A DNA stretch of 64,000 nucleotides from Alphaproteobacteria bacterium (GTDB lineage Bacteria > Pseudomonadota > Alphaproteobacteria > Micavibrionales > Micavibrionaceae). Positions 27,493 to 36,623 of the stretch are shown one piece after another. The stretch lies in assembly GCA_016699735.1 (NCBI GenBank), contig CP065008.1, positions 1,922,001 through 1,986,000 of the forward strand, given 5' to 3'. The position numbers were made by a program, and so were the translations under genes. Position 1 is the stretch's first letter; each line of letters starts with the position of its first letter. The notes under the pieces were generated by a model that searched no databases, was not told the DNA's origin, and saw only the letters and a list, made by a program, of their open reading frames with translations.

Positions 27493-28737
27493 CTACCCTT
27501 CAAAACGGCTGAACGCCAGCGTGCAATTCGTACCGCCAAACCCGAAACTATTGGAGATCAATGTCTGGTGCCGGACATTGTCGATCCGCTGTTGCGCGAT
27601 CGGCAACCCCTTCGCCCCCTCGTCCAGAGTCTCGATATTGATGCTCGGCGCGATAAAATTATGCCCAAGCATCAGCAGACAATAAATCGCCTCCTGCACC
27701 CCCGTCGCCCCCAGCGAATGTCCGGTCATGGACTTGGTCGCGCTGATCGCGGGAACATCCTGATCCCGCTTTTTGAAAACCTCGCGGATAGCATCCAGCT
27801 CCGTGATATCGCCGATGGGTGTCGAAGTTCCGTGCGCGTTGATATAGGTAACCGGAGCGCGCTCACAAACGGTCGAAAGCGCCTGCTCCATGCAGCGCAC
27901 GGCCCCCTCGCCGCTCGGCGCCACCATGTCGGCCCCGTCGGACGTCGCGCCGTACCCGGCGACCTCGGCATAAATCTTCGCCCCGCGGGCCTTGGCATGA
28001 GCCAGTTCCTCCAGAACGATCACACCGCCGCCCCCGGCGATCACAAACCCGTCGCGGTTGGCATCATAGGCGCGGGCCGCCTTTTCCGGCGTGGCGTTAT
28101 ACTTCGACGACATCGCCCCCATCGCATCGAACAGCACGGACAAAGTCCAGTCCAGTTCTTCCCCGCCGCCTGCGAACATAACATCTTGCTTGCCGAGCAA
28201 TATCTGCTCCGCCGCGTTGCCGATGCAATGCGCCGACGTCGAACAAGCCGAGGATATGGAATAATTGACACCCTTGATCTTGAAATTTGTGGCAATCGTC
28301 GCGGAGTTTGTCGAACTCATGCATTTGGGAACGGCAAACGGCCCCACGCGCTTCGGTCCCTTCTCACGGGCGATATCGGCAGCGGCGACCTGCGACCGTG
28401 TCGAAGGCCCGCCTGATCCCATCACGATTCCCGTGCGCGGATGACTGACGTCCTCCGGCTCCAGACCGGAATCCCTGACGGCCTGCTCCATCGCCAGATG
28501 ATTATAAGCCGCCCCGTCGCCCATAAAGCGGAACAGGCGCTTGTCGATGTGTTCCTCCAGAACGATATCGGGCCGCCCGTGAATCTGGCTGCGAAAACCC
28601 ATGGCCGCATACTCAGGCGCCGCCACGATCCCCGACCGTCCGGCTTTAAGGGAGTCCAGCACGGCCTCCACCGAATTCCCGATGCAGGAAACAATCCCCA
28701 TGCCTGTGACGACCACGCGCCGCCCTGAACCTGTCAT
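27493..28737 (-). CDS. fabB: 3-oxoacyl-[acyl-carrier-protein] synthase I FabB
   Basis: 414 aa. The condensing Cys is in SSACSTSAHCIGNAAEQIL; the two His are in NAHGTSTPIGDITELDA and KSMTGHSLGATGV, the KAS I/II pattern. ACSTSAHCIG and its place behind fabA indicate KAS I, which elongates cis-unsaturated intermediates. The gene starts 40 bases after fabA. Confidence 0.95.
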   Translation of the reverse strand: MTGSGRRVVVTGMGIVSCIGNSVEAVLDSLKAGRSGIVAAPEYAAMGFRSQIHGRPDIVLEEHIDKRLFRFMGDGAAYNHLAMEQAVRDSGLEPEDVSHPRTGIVMGSGGPSTRSQVAAADIAREKGPKRVGPFAVPKCMSSTNSATIATNFKIKGVNYSISSACSTSAHCIGNAAEQILLGKQDVMFAGGGEELDWTLSVLFDAMGAMSSKYNATPEKAARAYDANRDGFVIAGGGGVIVLEELAHAKARGAKIYAEVAGYGATSDGADMVAPSGEGAVRCMEQALSTVCERAPVTYINAHGTSTPIGDITELDAIREVFKKRDQDVPAISATKSMTGHSLGATGVQEAIYCLLMLGHNFIAPSINIETLDEGAKGLPIAQQRIDNVRHQTLISNSFGFGGTNCTLAFSRFEG

Positions 28738-28777
28738 AACAACGTCCCTAAGTGTATGTGTCTATCCCACGGGAATA

Positions 28778-29299
28778 TCAGATCGCCCGTGGATTTTCAA
28801 ACAGCCCGACCTTGAGATCCTTGGCCTCATAAATCGCTTTGCCGTCCCCGTACATCGTCCCGTCCCCAGTGCCCAGCACAAGCCGTCCCTTCAGAACGCG
28901 CTTGATATTGACAACATACTTCACGAGCTTCGTTTCCGGCAGAACCTGCCCGGTGAGCTTCAATTCCCCGAGTCCCAGCGCCCGACCCGATCCCGGCGAA
29001 CCCGTCCACCCGAGATAAAACCCGAGCAGCTGCCACAGCGCATCAAGCCCCAGACATCCCGGCATCACCGGATCGCTTTCAAAATGACACTCGAAAAACC
29101 AGAGGCTGGGCGTAATGTCGAGTTCAGCCTCAATCACACCCTTGCCGTACGTTCCGCCTTCGGTCGAAACATTCGTGATGCGGTCGAACATCAGCATGGG
29201 AGGAAGCGGAAGCCGTGCATTGCCGGGGCCGAACAGGCGCCCGTGTCCGCATTCAATTATATCCTCATAGCTATAGCTGCCTTTGGGGACGAAGCTCAT
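28778..29299 (-). CDS. fabA: 3-hydroxydecanoyl-[acyl-carrier-protein] dehydratase FabA
   Basis: 173 aa. The active-site region FFECHFESDPVMPGCLGLDA carries the catalytic His and Asp, with LWQLLGFYLGWTGSPG after it. FabA dehydrates and isomerises C10 3-hydroxyacyl-ACP to the cis-3 enoyl form, the branch point to unsaturated fatty acids. In many alphaproteobacteria an irr/fur gene precedes fabA; here the fur-family gene is elsewhere. Confidence 0.96.
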   Translation of the reverse strand: MSFVPKGSYSYEDIIECGHGRLFGPGNARLPLPPMLMFDRITNVSTEGGTYGKGVIEAELDITPSLWFFECHFESDPVMPGCLGLDALWQLLGFYLGWTGSPGSGRALGLGELKLTGQVLPETKLVKYVVNIKRVLKGRLVLGTGDGTMYGDGKAIYEAKDLKVGLFENPRAI

Positions 29300-29413
29300 G
29301 ACTTCCCTAAATAATGTTTGCCATGAGCTTTATACGAAGCTTTACTCCGTGCGGCAAGCCCCGATCTTATCAAGCCTGCAAAAGCGCAAAATTATTGCCA
29401 GCAGCAACAAAGA

Positions 29414-30388
29414 TCAATAGGAGACCATATCGAAATCGAGGCAGACGTGCTTATACGTCTCGGTAATCGCCGACATAGCCAGCGGCTTGGCAATCGCCGG
29501 CTCGATTTCCGGCAACTCCCCGCCCGAGGCCACGGCGATCATCCGTCCGGCCGCCTTGGCGCAGGCAACAGCCTGATCGAACGGGTGGGTCATCTGGATC
29601 GTGCGGAAAAAACGCAGACACCGCGGCTCCATCTCACGGATGAGGGAAACCGGAGCATGGACGGGCAAATCATTGGCCGGCAACCCGAAACGCCAGTTGC
29701 TCCCGGCCGGAACGCCGTGCCGCACCGCTTCCTGCGTCATCACATGAACGATCTGGTCAAGATTCTCCGGCAAATCCGACCCGTAGAAATAGGTAAACGG
29801 CCCGGAATTGCTGGAAATCGCCAGCCGCCGCCCCGCCACACCGCTCAGGGCCGAAATACAATCGCCCAAAGTCCAGCCGTGTCGCTGCACCATGCGCTCG
29901 ATCACGACATCACAAAGCTCCTGCGCGGAAATCTCGAAGGCCATCGCCCGTTTTGTACTTTCAACCAGAAGGCGGAAGGATTCCTCACGGGGAAAACCCA
30001 TATCCTCCCAGCCGATCAGGATGTTCTGATACAACATATGGAGAAGTTCGTTGAACTCGTGGTGACAATCCATCCAGTCCTCGAAAAAGAGGCGCGCTGC
30101 CATGCGCCCGCGCTCGGTTTCCTGATCGATGATATGAGAGGGCGGCAACGCATAAGGCGCCAGCGGCCCTGGCGCGGGATCGCAATTCAGAAGTACCGCA
30201 AGCTTTTTAAAACTCGCCGTCATCGCTTGATCGGCTTCATCAAAGACGAAATAATTTTCGACAAGAACGCCGGCCATAAGCTGAATGACCTTCATACCGT
30301 CGACACCCCGCTCATGATCCGACGCGAGCTGGATCAAAGCGGAGTAGAATCGTGCGCCCATGTCGGGCTTGTTCGTAAGCGCAAACAT
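29414..30388 (-). CDS. Conserved hypothetical protein
   Basis: 324 aa, not recognised. No signal peptide or membrane helix; mostly helical. Notable blocks are CDPAPGPLAPYALPPSHI, FFEDWMDCHHEFNELLHMLY, WTLGDCISALSGVAGRRLAIS and REMEPRCLRFFRTIQMTHPFDQA. Five Cys are scattered. It lies between fabA and an SH3-domain gene on the same strand but with gaps of about 85 to 115 bases, so it may be its own unit. Confidence 0.7.
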   Translation of the reverse strand: MFALTNKPDMGARFYSALIQLASDHERGVDGMKVIQLMAGVLVENYFVFDEADQAMTASFKKLAVLLNCDPAPGPLAPYALPPSHIIDQETERGRMAARLFFEDWMDCHHEFNELLHMLYQNILIGWEDMGFPREESFRLLVESTKRAMAFEISAQELCDVVIERMVQRHGWTLGDCISALSGVAGRRLAISSNSGPFTYFYGSDLPENLDQIVHVMTQEAVRHGVPAGSNWRFGLPANDLPVHAPVSLIREMEPRCLRFFRTIQMTHPFDQAVACAKAAGRMIAVASGGELPEIEPAIAKPLAMSAITETYKHVCLDFDMVSY

Positions 30389-30473
30389 ATTTCCGGTGAA
30401 CCTTGAACGGGGTTATGAAAAGGTTGGAAAGTTAACGAAAGGAAGGACGTAGTGGTCAACTACGGTATTGATT

Positions 30474-31028
30474 CTAATCAAATAATTCGTGCTCGTAAAT
30501 ACCCCAGAGATATTTTCTCGCAATCCACCCCTGATATCCCGAGATTTCTATGGAGCACCAATGCGCCTGACACTCTTCAACATTAACAAGAACAAAGGGC
30601 TCTAACTTCATGGTTACATTGGTAATTTCATCATCCTTTGGATCGGGGACTTCGTACACGGGAACGTTCTCCCGGCCCTCAATCATGGCCGTCCGCGCCC
30701 CCGATAATAAGGTGTGGTACACCCACCCCTCCTGACCCTCATGGTCCCGGATCTTGCGCCAGTTCTCGAATTCCAGAACGATCTCTACGGGCAGCCCCTG
30801 CCGCGAATAGGTCCAGCGGATTGGATATTTTTGATCCGGTCCGGCCCGCACATGAACCTCTTCTGCGCCCAGTGACACAAAGCGCGGCAGCGGCAGGGTA
30901 GTTGAACGGAAGGGAGGCTTTTTCTCAGGGGCAGCCGACTTCTCCGCCCCCGCCTCATAGGGTGCCAGCAGCAGAAAAACCGCAAAAAACAGCGGAAAAA
31001 CAACAAAAATGCGATTTTTAGACACCAT
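30474..31028 (-). CDS. Exported SH3-domain protein
   Basis: 184 aa. An N-terminal signal peptide (about residues 1-28, ending AGA) precedes a bacterial SH3-type domain with LGAEEVHVRAGPDQKYPIRW and YHTLLSGARTAM, and a second SH3-like half ending CSIEISGYQGWIARKYLWGIYEHE. Such periplasmic SH3 proteins commonly bind cell wall or envelope partners. It is divergent to dusA, 29 bases apart, so a shared promoter region is tight. Confidence 0.82.
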   Translation of the reverse strand: MVSKNRIFVVFPLFFAVFLLLAPYEAGAEKSAAPEKKPPFRSTTLPLPRFVSLGAEEVHVRAGPDQKYPIRWTYSRQGLPVEIVLEFENWRKIRDHEGQEGWVYHTLLSGARTAMIEGRENVPVYEVPDPKDDEITNVTMKLEPFVLVNVEECQAHWCSIEISGYQGWIARKYLWGIYEHELFD

Positions 31029-31057
31029 CGGACAGCAGATATGCTAAGGAAATCCCC

Positions 31058-32077
31058 ATGAACACCGCCAATGTAACAGAAACTGTGGAAAAGTCCAAAA
31101 CCGTCTCCATCGCGCCCATGATGGACTGGACGGACCGCCATTTCCGTTATTTTGCGCGTATGATCTCCCCCAATATCCGCCTTTACACCGAAATGGTGAC
31201 GACCGGCGCTCTCCTGCACGGCGACCGCGAACGCTTCCTGCGCTTCAATGAGCAGGAACACCCGATCGCCATTCAACTCGGCGGCTCCGACCCTGCCGAT
31301 CTCGCCGTCTGCGCGAAAATGGGGGAGGATTTCGGTTACGACGAAATCAACCTGAACTGCGGCTGCCCCTCCGACCGCGTGCAGAAGGGCAAATTCGGCG
31401 CCTGCCTGATGGCCGAACCGCAACTCGTGGCCGAATGCGTGGCCGCCATGCAAAACGCTGTGAATATCCCCGTCACCGTCAAATGCCGCATCGGCATCGA
31501 CAACTATGATTGCGAGGAGTTTCTGAACACCTTTATAGAGGTCATCAAACAGACGGGCTGCAAAACCTTCATCATCCACGCCCGCAAGGCTTGGCTGTCG
31601 GGCCTCTCGCCGAAGGAAAACCGGACCAAGCCGCCCATCAATTACGCCCGCGTGGCGAAAATGAAAGCGTGCCACCCGGAACTGAACATTGTCATCAACG
31701 GCGAAATCCAGTCCGCCGAGGAAGTGCAGCAACACCTAGAAGTCTTCGACGGCGTCATGATCGGCCGCGAAGCCTATCAGAACCCCTATCTCCTCCTGAC
31801 CGAAATCGAACAGGCCATTTTCGGCAACGAAATGCTGCGAACCCGCGAGGAGATCGCCCGCGCCATGATCCCCTATAGTAAGGAGCAGGCGGAAAAATAC
31901 GCAACACCCGTAAAATCCATCACCCGCCACATGATCAACCTCTATCAGGCGATCCCCGGCGCCAGATTATGGCGGCAGGCGCTCAGCACCCTGCCCCATC
32001 AAACCGGCGCGGATGAAAAAGTGATCGCAAAAGCCCTAGAAGCCTGCGAAAACGCCAATCGCAAATCGGCCGCATAA
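31058..32077 (+). CDS. dusA: tRNA-dihydrouridine(20/20a) synthase DusA
   Basis: 339 aa. FMN-barrel start SIAPMMDWTDRHFRYFAR, then NLNCGCPSDRVQKGKFGACLM with the catalytic Cys, and IIHARKAWLSGLSPKENR, which is characteristic of DusA rather than DusB/C. It reduces uridine to dihydrouridine in the D-loop of tRNAs using NADPH. It is alone on this strand, between minus-strand genes. Confidence 0.95.
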   Translation: MNTANVTETVEKSKTVSIAPMMDWTDRHFRYFARMISPNIRLYTEMVTTGALLHGDRERFLRFNEQEHPIAIQLGGSDPADLAVCAKMGEDFGYDEINLNCGCPSDRVQKGKFGACLMAEPQLVAECVAAMQNAVNIPVTVKCRIGIDNYDCEEFLNTFIEVIKQTGCKTFIIHARKAWLSGLSPKENRTKPPINYARVAKMKACHPELNIVINGEIQSAEEVQQHLEVFDGVMIGREAYQNPYLLLTEIEQAIFGNEMLRTREEIARAMIPYSKEQAEKYATPVKSITRHMINLYQAIPGARLWRQALSTLPHQTGADEKVIAKALEACENANRKSAA

Positions 32078-32097
32078 AAGCACCAGCATTCGCATTT

Positions 32098-32640
32098 TTA
32101 GAGCGTCTGGGCTTGAGAAGGGTCAGGCCTCAAGAAATACCGTGCCAGAAATAGAACAAGTGCGGATTGCGGAAGGGCCATATACGATACTTCCAACCAC
32201 ACAGAAAAAGCGCCGCCTATACCGGAACACCCAAAGACCGAATAGTAATTCTCTGGAAAAGGATTGAATAAACCCGATAGATACGATGCCGGCATCAAAA
32301 CAGGGAAATAAGTAATAAAAAAAGTCTCCGCAAGTCCAAGAGATTGACAAAAATCCTCCACTCCGATGGAAGCAAGTCCAACCACTAGAAGCATCAGACA
32401 GTCGATTAAAATCCATGACAAAAATATTTGGGGAAACGGCCTTCCGCCTAAAAACAAGACATTTGTAATCCATAAGGCCCAAAGAACCGGAACGTAGAAA
32501 TAAAGATAAGGGAGGAGGGGATTTCTATCAAGGCCGACAAATAAGCTAACCAACGCATATAAATATCCGGCGGCAATCCAATAATAAAAAAGGCGCACTG
32601 AAGGAAATTCAAAAACTAAAACAAATCTTTCCCATAACAC
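32098..32640 (-). CDS. Hypothetical integral membrane protein
   Basis: 180 aa with about five membrane helices and few charged residues. Family not recognised. Sequence composition is more AT-rich than the neighbouring housekeeping genes, which may reflect horizontal gain. It follows the A-type carrier gene (32692-33054) on the same strand by 52 bases and could be the last gene of the SUF operon. Confidence 0.6.
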   Translation of the reverse strand: MLWERFVLVFEFPSVRLFYYWIAAGYLYALVSLFVGLDRNPLLPYLYFYVPVLWALWITNVLFLGGRPFPQIFLSWILIDCLMLLVVGLASIGVEDFCQSLGLAETFFITYFPVLMPASYLSGLFNPFPENYYSVFGCSGIGGAFSVWLEVSYMALPQSALVLFLARYFLRPDPSQAQTL

Positions 32641-32691
32641 GTTTTTGCAGCCTGCTATATAAATGACCCAAGGAAAAAGCCTGCCTTGGCT

Positions 32692-33054
32692 TTAGACCGG
32701 AACGCCCTTTTCCCGCGAAACCTGAAAACTCTCCCCGCAGCCGCAGCGCCCCGTCTCGTTCGGATTGCTGAAATCAAACTTGGAGTTTCCCAGCGCATCC
32801 GTGACATAATCGACAACCATCCCGAACAGCATCCACGAATGCATCCGTGGGATATAAAGCCTGACCCCGCCCTGCTCGATGACATCATCCCCCGACAGCG
32901 TATCGCCGGGTTTGACATACTCCATATGATAGCTGTGCCCGGAACACCCGGTGCTCTTGATGCTCAGCCGTACCCCCGGCGACCCCTCCGGCGCCTTGTC
33001 CAGCAAAGCGCCGATCTGCGCCGCAGCCTGTTCTGTCATCTTGATCGGGTTCAT
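32692..33054 (-). CDS. sufA: A-type Fe-S carrier protein (SufA/IscA family)
   Basis: 120 aa from ATG 33054; a GTG start at 33069 is open, but an AGAGA sits at better distance from the ATG. Three ligand Cys are present in STGCSGHSYHMEY and GRCGCGESF. A-type carriers accept Fe-S clusters from SufBCD and pass them to target proteins. It lies 16 bases after the DUF59 gene at the distal end of the SUF operon. Confidence 0.93.
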   Translation of the reverse strand: MNPIKMTEQAAAQIGALLDKAPEGSPGVRLSIKSTGCSGHSYHMEYVKPGDTLSGDDVIEQGGVRLYIPRMHSWMLFGMVVDYVTDALGNSKFDFSNPNETGRCGCGESFQVSREKGVPV

Positions 33055-33070
33055 ACGCGTCTCTTTCACC

Positions 33071-33487
33071 CTAGTAAAACATATTGAGCTGCATTTTTGC
33101 CGTTTCAGCCATCTTCGAGGGATCCCAAGGCGGATCCCACACCATATCGACGGTCACACCGCCAACGCCCTCAATAGGCAGTATAGCAGATCGCACCCAT
33201 CCCGGCATCTCCTGCGCCACCGGACAGCCGGGGGAGGTCAAGGTCATCCGTACGCCGATATCCGATAAACCGTCTTTTTCCGGCTCGATATCAATGACAT
33301 AGATCAACCCCAGCTCATAGATATTGACTGGAATTTCCGGGTCGTAAATCTCCCGCAACGCCGCATGTATCTTAGGCCAAAGCTTATGCTCACGCGGCGC
33401 CTCGACGTGCGCCGGCTCCGTCAGCTCGTCATAGACGCTCTCGGCGGGCGCACTATTCGCGGCAGAATCGGATGCGTTCTGAACCAT
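33071..33487 (-). CDS. sufT: SUF-associated DUF59 protein (SufT/YitW type)
   Basis: 138 aa. A variable N-terminal tail (to about residue 38) leads into the MIP18/DUF59 domain: YDPEIPVNIYELGLIYVIDIE, TLTSPGCPVAQEMPG and DMVWDPPWDPSKM. The family helps Fe-S protein maturation, and in many bacteria the gene sits with suf genes, as here. Confidence 0.93.
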   Translation of the reverse strand: MVQNASDSAANSAPAESVYDELTEPAHVEAPREHKLWPKIHAALREIYDPEIPVNIYELGLIYVIDIEPEKDGLSDIGVRMTLTSPGCPVAQEMPGWVRSAILPIEGVGGVTVDMVWDPPWDPSKMAETAKMQLNMFY

Positions 33488-33495
33488 AACCGTCT

Positions 33496-34068
33496 TTACT
33501 CAATACACTTTTTCATCAAATCCATCCCCAGCGCCTTCTTGCGCGCCTCCTGCTCGTTGGCATTAAGCATCTTCACATTCCCGCCCGTTCCCTCGATCCA
33601 CAAGGAAACGTGCTCTTTGACCGAATAGGCATACATACACTTGCAGTTGAACTTGATCCCTGTAGTAACATTCGTCTCGGCACAAACTTTAATGACAGCC
33701 GGCTTCAAAAATTTCTCAAAACACGGCTTGCCCTTGGAATAATACTCCTTGCGCCGTTCTGCGTCGCCCTGCACGGAAAGATCCAACGCCATATGCGCCT
33801 TGGCCATACATCCGCAAAACCCGGAAACATCCAGCCCCATCCGTTTGACCTCGTCGCTCTTGCTGGCCTCTGCCACGCACTCGGTCTTGAAAGCCTCCAC
33901 CTGCTTGGCCGTCATTTTTTCCGACTGCTTCTCCCGCAGGGTTTCCCGCATCTCCTCATGGCTCTGGTAGGGCCGTTTCGCAGAGGAATCCATATCGTTC
34001 TGCATCACAATCATCACGGCCCCGAAACTCGCCGCCAGCAGAACAATCAGCAAAATGATCCGGCTCAT
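33496..34068 (-). CDS. Exported eight-cysteine protein (unrecognised family)
   Basis: 190 aa: N-terminal hydrophobic segment (residues 3-22) then a charged, helical domain. The cysteines occur in a fixed order: single (TEC), CxC (CGC), single (KPC), single (KVC), CxC (CKC) and single (KKC), eight in all. The same order appears in the protein at 58765-59430, pointing to a shared family. An oxidised, disulphide-bonded periplasmic fold or metal binding are both possible. It lies nine bases upstream of sufT inside the SUF operon. Confidence 0.75.
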   Translation of the reverse strand: MSRIILLIVLLAASFGAVMIVMQNDMDSSAKRPYQSHEEMRETLREKQSEKMTAKQVEAFKTECVAEASKSDEVKRMGLDVSGFCGCMAKAHMALDLSVQGDAERRKEYYSKGKPCFEKFLKPAVIKVCAETNVTTGIKFNCKCMYAYSVKEHVSLWIEGTGGNVKMLNANEQEARKKALGMDLMKKCIE

Positions 34069-34119
34069 TCCCCTCTCTCCCTGACCAAGCCTAACATTCC
34101 CGGAGCCTGATCTCCATCC

Positions 34120-35352
34120 CTACCCGAACAGGGAGCGCACTTTATGCAGCCCCGCGATCAGCGCGTCAATATCCCCCCCGTCCGTATAAAGCCCGAACGA
34201 GGCCCGCGCCGTAGCCTCGATGCCCAGAAACTCCATCAGAGGCATACAGCAATGATGCCCCGTCCGCACCGCCACCCCGCACGGGTCCAGCACCATGCCG
34301 ATATCGCTGGGATGCGCCCCGTCCATCGTAAAGCTAAGAATTCCGGCCTTGTGCGAAACATCCTCCGGCCCATAAAGTTTCAGGCCCGGAACCTTGCGGA
34401 TTTCCGCAGTGGCGTATTCAAGAAGCCTCCGCTCATGCGCCGCGATTTGATCCATGCCGATGCCCGAAACATAATCAATCGCCGCGCCCAGCCCAATGAC
34501 CTCGACAATCGCGGGCGTCCCCGCCTCGAACCGCGCCGGCGGCTCCTTGTACGTCGTGCCGGAAAACCGCACCCGCTCGATCATATCGCCCCCGCCCTGA
34601 TAAGGCGGCATGGACTCCAGAACGTCGTATTTCCCGTACAGAACGCCGACCCCCGTCGGCCCATAAAGCTTGTGCCCCGTGAACACGAAGAAATCCGCAT
34701 CCATCGCCCGCACGTCAATCGCCTGATGCACCGCGCTCTGCGACCCGTCCACCAGAATTTTAAGTTCGGGATTGTACGCCCGCGCCGTTTTGATAACCGC
34801 CTCGACCGGATTCACCGTCCCCAGCGCGTTGGAGACATGAACGACGCCAATAAGTTTTGTTTTCTTGGACAACAGCTTCTCAAACGCCGGAAAATCCAGC
34901 CGCCCGTCCGCCGTCACCGGAATGACCTTGATGACGCATCCCACCTGCCCGCACAGCAGCTGCCACGGCACGATATTCGCGTGATGCTCCATAGCGGTCA
35001 GGAGTATCTCGTCCCCCGCCTTAAGATGCGTGCGCCCCCAGCTCTGCGCGACCAAATTGATCCCCTCCGTCGAATTGCGCGTGAAGATAATCTCGTTCGC
35101 GCTCCCCGCACCGATGAACCGCGCCACTCTCGCCCGCACCGCCTCGAACGACGCCGTCAGACTCTGCGAAAGTTCATAAAGCCCGCGATGGATATTCGCA
35201 TACCCGCCCTCCATGACGGCCTGCATCGCCTCAATAACGGCCCGCGGCTTCTGCGCGCTCGCCCCGCTATCCAGAAAAACCAGCGGTTTCCCATGCATGG
35301 TCGTCTTGAAAATCGGAAAATCCCCGCGCCACGGAGAGGGAATCTGTGTCAT
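34120..35352 (-). CDS. sufS: Cysteine desulfurase SufS
   Basis: 410 aa. Fold-type I PLP enzyme: the PLP Lys is in FTGHKLYGPTGVGVLYG and the catalytic Cys region is VRTGHHCCMPLME. Class II (SufS/CsdA) features are present. It liberates sulfur from cysteine for cluster assembly. Its start overlaps the end of the DUF559 gene by four bases, so this core gene is coupled to an inserted one. Confidence 0.96.
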   Translation of the reverse strand: MTQIPSPWRGDFPIFKTTMHGKPLVFLDSGASAQKPRAVIEAMQAVMEGGYANIHRGLYELSQSLTASFEAVRARVARFIGAGSANEIIFTRNSTEGINLVAQSWGRTHLKAGDEILLTAMEHHANIVPWQLLCGQVGCVIKVIPVTADGRLDFPAFEKLLSKKTKLIGVVHVSNALGTVNPVEAVIKTARAYNPELKILVDGSQSAVHQAIDVRAMDADFFVFTGHKLYGPTGVGVLYGKYDVLESMPPYQGGGDMIERVRFSGTTYKEPPARFEAGTPAIVEVIGLGAAIDYVSGIGMDQIAAHERRLLEYATAEIRKVPGLKLYGPEDVSHKAGILSFTMDGAHPSDIGMVLDPCGVAVRTGHHCCMPLMEFLGIEATARASFGLYTDGGDIDALIAGLHKVRSLFG

Positions 35353-35903
35353 CTCTGCAAAACCTCCCTGATCCGCTCCAAAACCCCTTCGGGGTTATTT
35401 AAAACGTCATGATTCCAGAACCTCAGGACACGATAGCCCTGCCCTTCAAGAAATGCCGTCCTGATCATATCACTTGAGTTTTCATTATGCTGCCCGCCAT
35501 CCGCCTCGATAATAAGCCTTGCCGAAGAACAATAAAAATCAACGACATAAGGGCCAACAGGATATTGTCGCCTAAATCTCACACCCAGTTGATCCGCCCG
35601 GATCAAAGCCCAGAGCTTCTTCTCAGCCTCAGTTGGATTTTTCCTTAATTTTCTCGCAACAGGCGTCAATCGACTCTTGCGGCTGCTATTTCTCTTTTTT
35701 GGGAGATCGGCTACCCCCTCTCCCCGGGATGGCATCCCTCCCCTCTCACCCGCCTGCAGGGATGAAACACACCCCCTCTCACCCACCTGCAAGGATATCC
35801 CATCTCCCCTCTCACCCGCCTGCAGGAATGGCACATCTCCCCTCTCACCCGTTTGCGGGGGAGAGGGGTTGGGGGAGAGGGGGCGTTGAATATTCTCGCT
35901 CAC
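35349..35903 (-). CDS. DUF559 endonuclease-like protein with repeated N-terminal region
   Basis: 184 aa. Residues about 70-184 match DUF559 (restriction-like fold): ARKLRKNPTEAEKKLWALIR, FRRQYPVGPYVVDFYC, LIIEADGGQHN and GYRVLRFWNHDVL. Residues 1-60 are made of 11-residue units (SLQAGERG type) encoded by a 33-bp tandem repeat, plus PLSPNPSPP. DUF559 genes with this kind of leader occur scattered in many proteobacteria and are probably mobile. The gene overlaps both neighbours and sits inside the SUF operon, unrelated to Fe-S work. Confidence 0.85.
   Translation of the reverse strand: MSENIQRPLSPNPSPPQTGERGDVPFLQAGERGDGISLQVGERGCVSSLQAGERGGMPSRGEGVADLPKKRNSSRKSRLTPVARKLRKNPTEAEKKLWALIRADQLGVRFRRQYPVGPYVVDFYCSSARLIIEADGGQHNENSSDMIRTAFLEGQGYRVLRFWNHDVLNNPEGVLERIREVLQR
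35740..35871 (-). repeat. Four 33-bp tandem repeats inside the DUF559 gene
   Basis: Units begin at 35740, 35773, 35806 and 35839 with the core CCCCTCTCACCC (plus strand). The period of 33 keeps the reading frame. The fourth unit runs into a long inverted repeat: CCCCTCTCACCC against GGGGGAGAGGGG (35839-35885). Repeat cores of this kind are widespread in proteobacterial genomes. Confidence 0.85.
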
Positions 35904-36532
35904 GGCGCCTCACTCTCAGGACTCTTCTCCTGCGCCGCCTGCCACCATTTTAGGCACTGTTCGTAAATCCGCTGCTTCTCCTCTTCGGATTTAAAGAAGC
36001 GAGTAGGCACAATTAAAGCACTATACGTAGATAGGAATAAGTACAAATCACCATTCAGTATTTGTACTTTCTCTAGGCCGCTCCAGTAATATTCGCATTT
36101 AAAAAAATTTGAAGAGTGAATAACGTAATTCTGACAAAGCATAAGAATTACGGGAGCCAAGATAGCTTTGTTCTCCCCTACACTAAGTAAACGCTTGGTA
36201 ATCGCCTTAAATCTGGAATGGAGCGCTTTCTTCCCGATAAAACGAAGATACAGCACAAAAAAGGTAAAGATCAAAAATGGGAGCGCCGCACTAGCTAAAG
36301 ATTCAAAAGTGTAACTCCAAAAATCGCTGACTTTAATTTCTGCCTTCGAAACATCAATAAAAAATCTTAAAAAAATAATAACAAAAAAAACACACACGAA
36401 TATTTTATAAATTCTAACTACGCCAGCAGCACCAGCCTTTCTTTGTTCAGCCGTCATACTGACGTCAGCCTGAAACTTCGCATAATCATCAACAGTTAGC
36501 TGATATTCAATCTCAATCGCCTCCCCGCTCAC
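35900..36532 (-). CDS. YcxB-like membrane protein, copy 1
   Basis: 210 aa. Opens with IEIEYQLTVDDYAKF, has two membrane helices (about residues 42-60 and 80-105), and ends with a YcxB-like segment WSGLEKVQILNGDLYLFLST and SALIVPTRFFKSEEEK. A paralogue lies 90 bases upstream. Function unknown. AT-rich relative to sufD and sufS. The last residues overlap the DUF559 gene start by four bases. Confidence 0.75.
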   Translation of the reverse strand: MSGEAIEIEYQLTVDDYAKFQADVSMTAEQRKAGAAGVVRIYKIFVCVFFVIIFLRFFIDVSKAEIKVSDFWSYTFESLASAALPFLIFTFFVLYLRFIGKKALHSRFKAITKRLLSVGENKAILAPVILMLCQNYVIHSSNFFKCEYYWSGLEKVQILNGDLYLFLSTYSALIVPTRFFKSEEEKQRIYEQCLKWWQAAQEKSPESEAP

Positions 36533-36623
36533 GCCACACCCCCGTCAACACCACACGCACCCCGCCCGCCAAGCCCTCGCTCGCGTCGTGCCCGTCGTGG
36601 TCGTTGTGTTTCAAAAAAAATCG

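Noticed and set aside
26515..28416. 633-aa plus-strand open frame
   Set aside because: Antisense to fabI and fabB; its sequence is rich in His/Arg/Pro as expected for a shadow and matches no family.
34144..35412. 422-aa plus-strand open frame
   Set aside because: Antisense to sufS, which has PLP-Lys and Cys sites; Arg/Pro/His-rich composition of a shadow frame.
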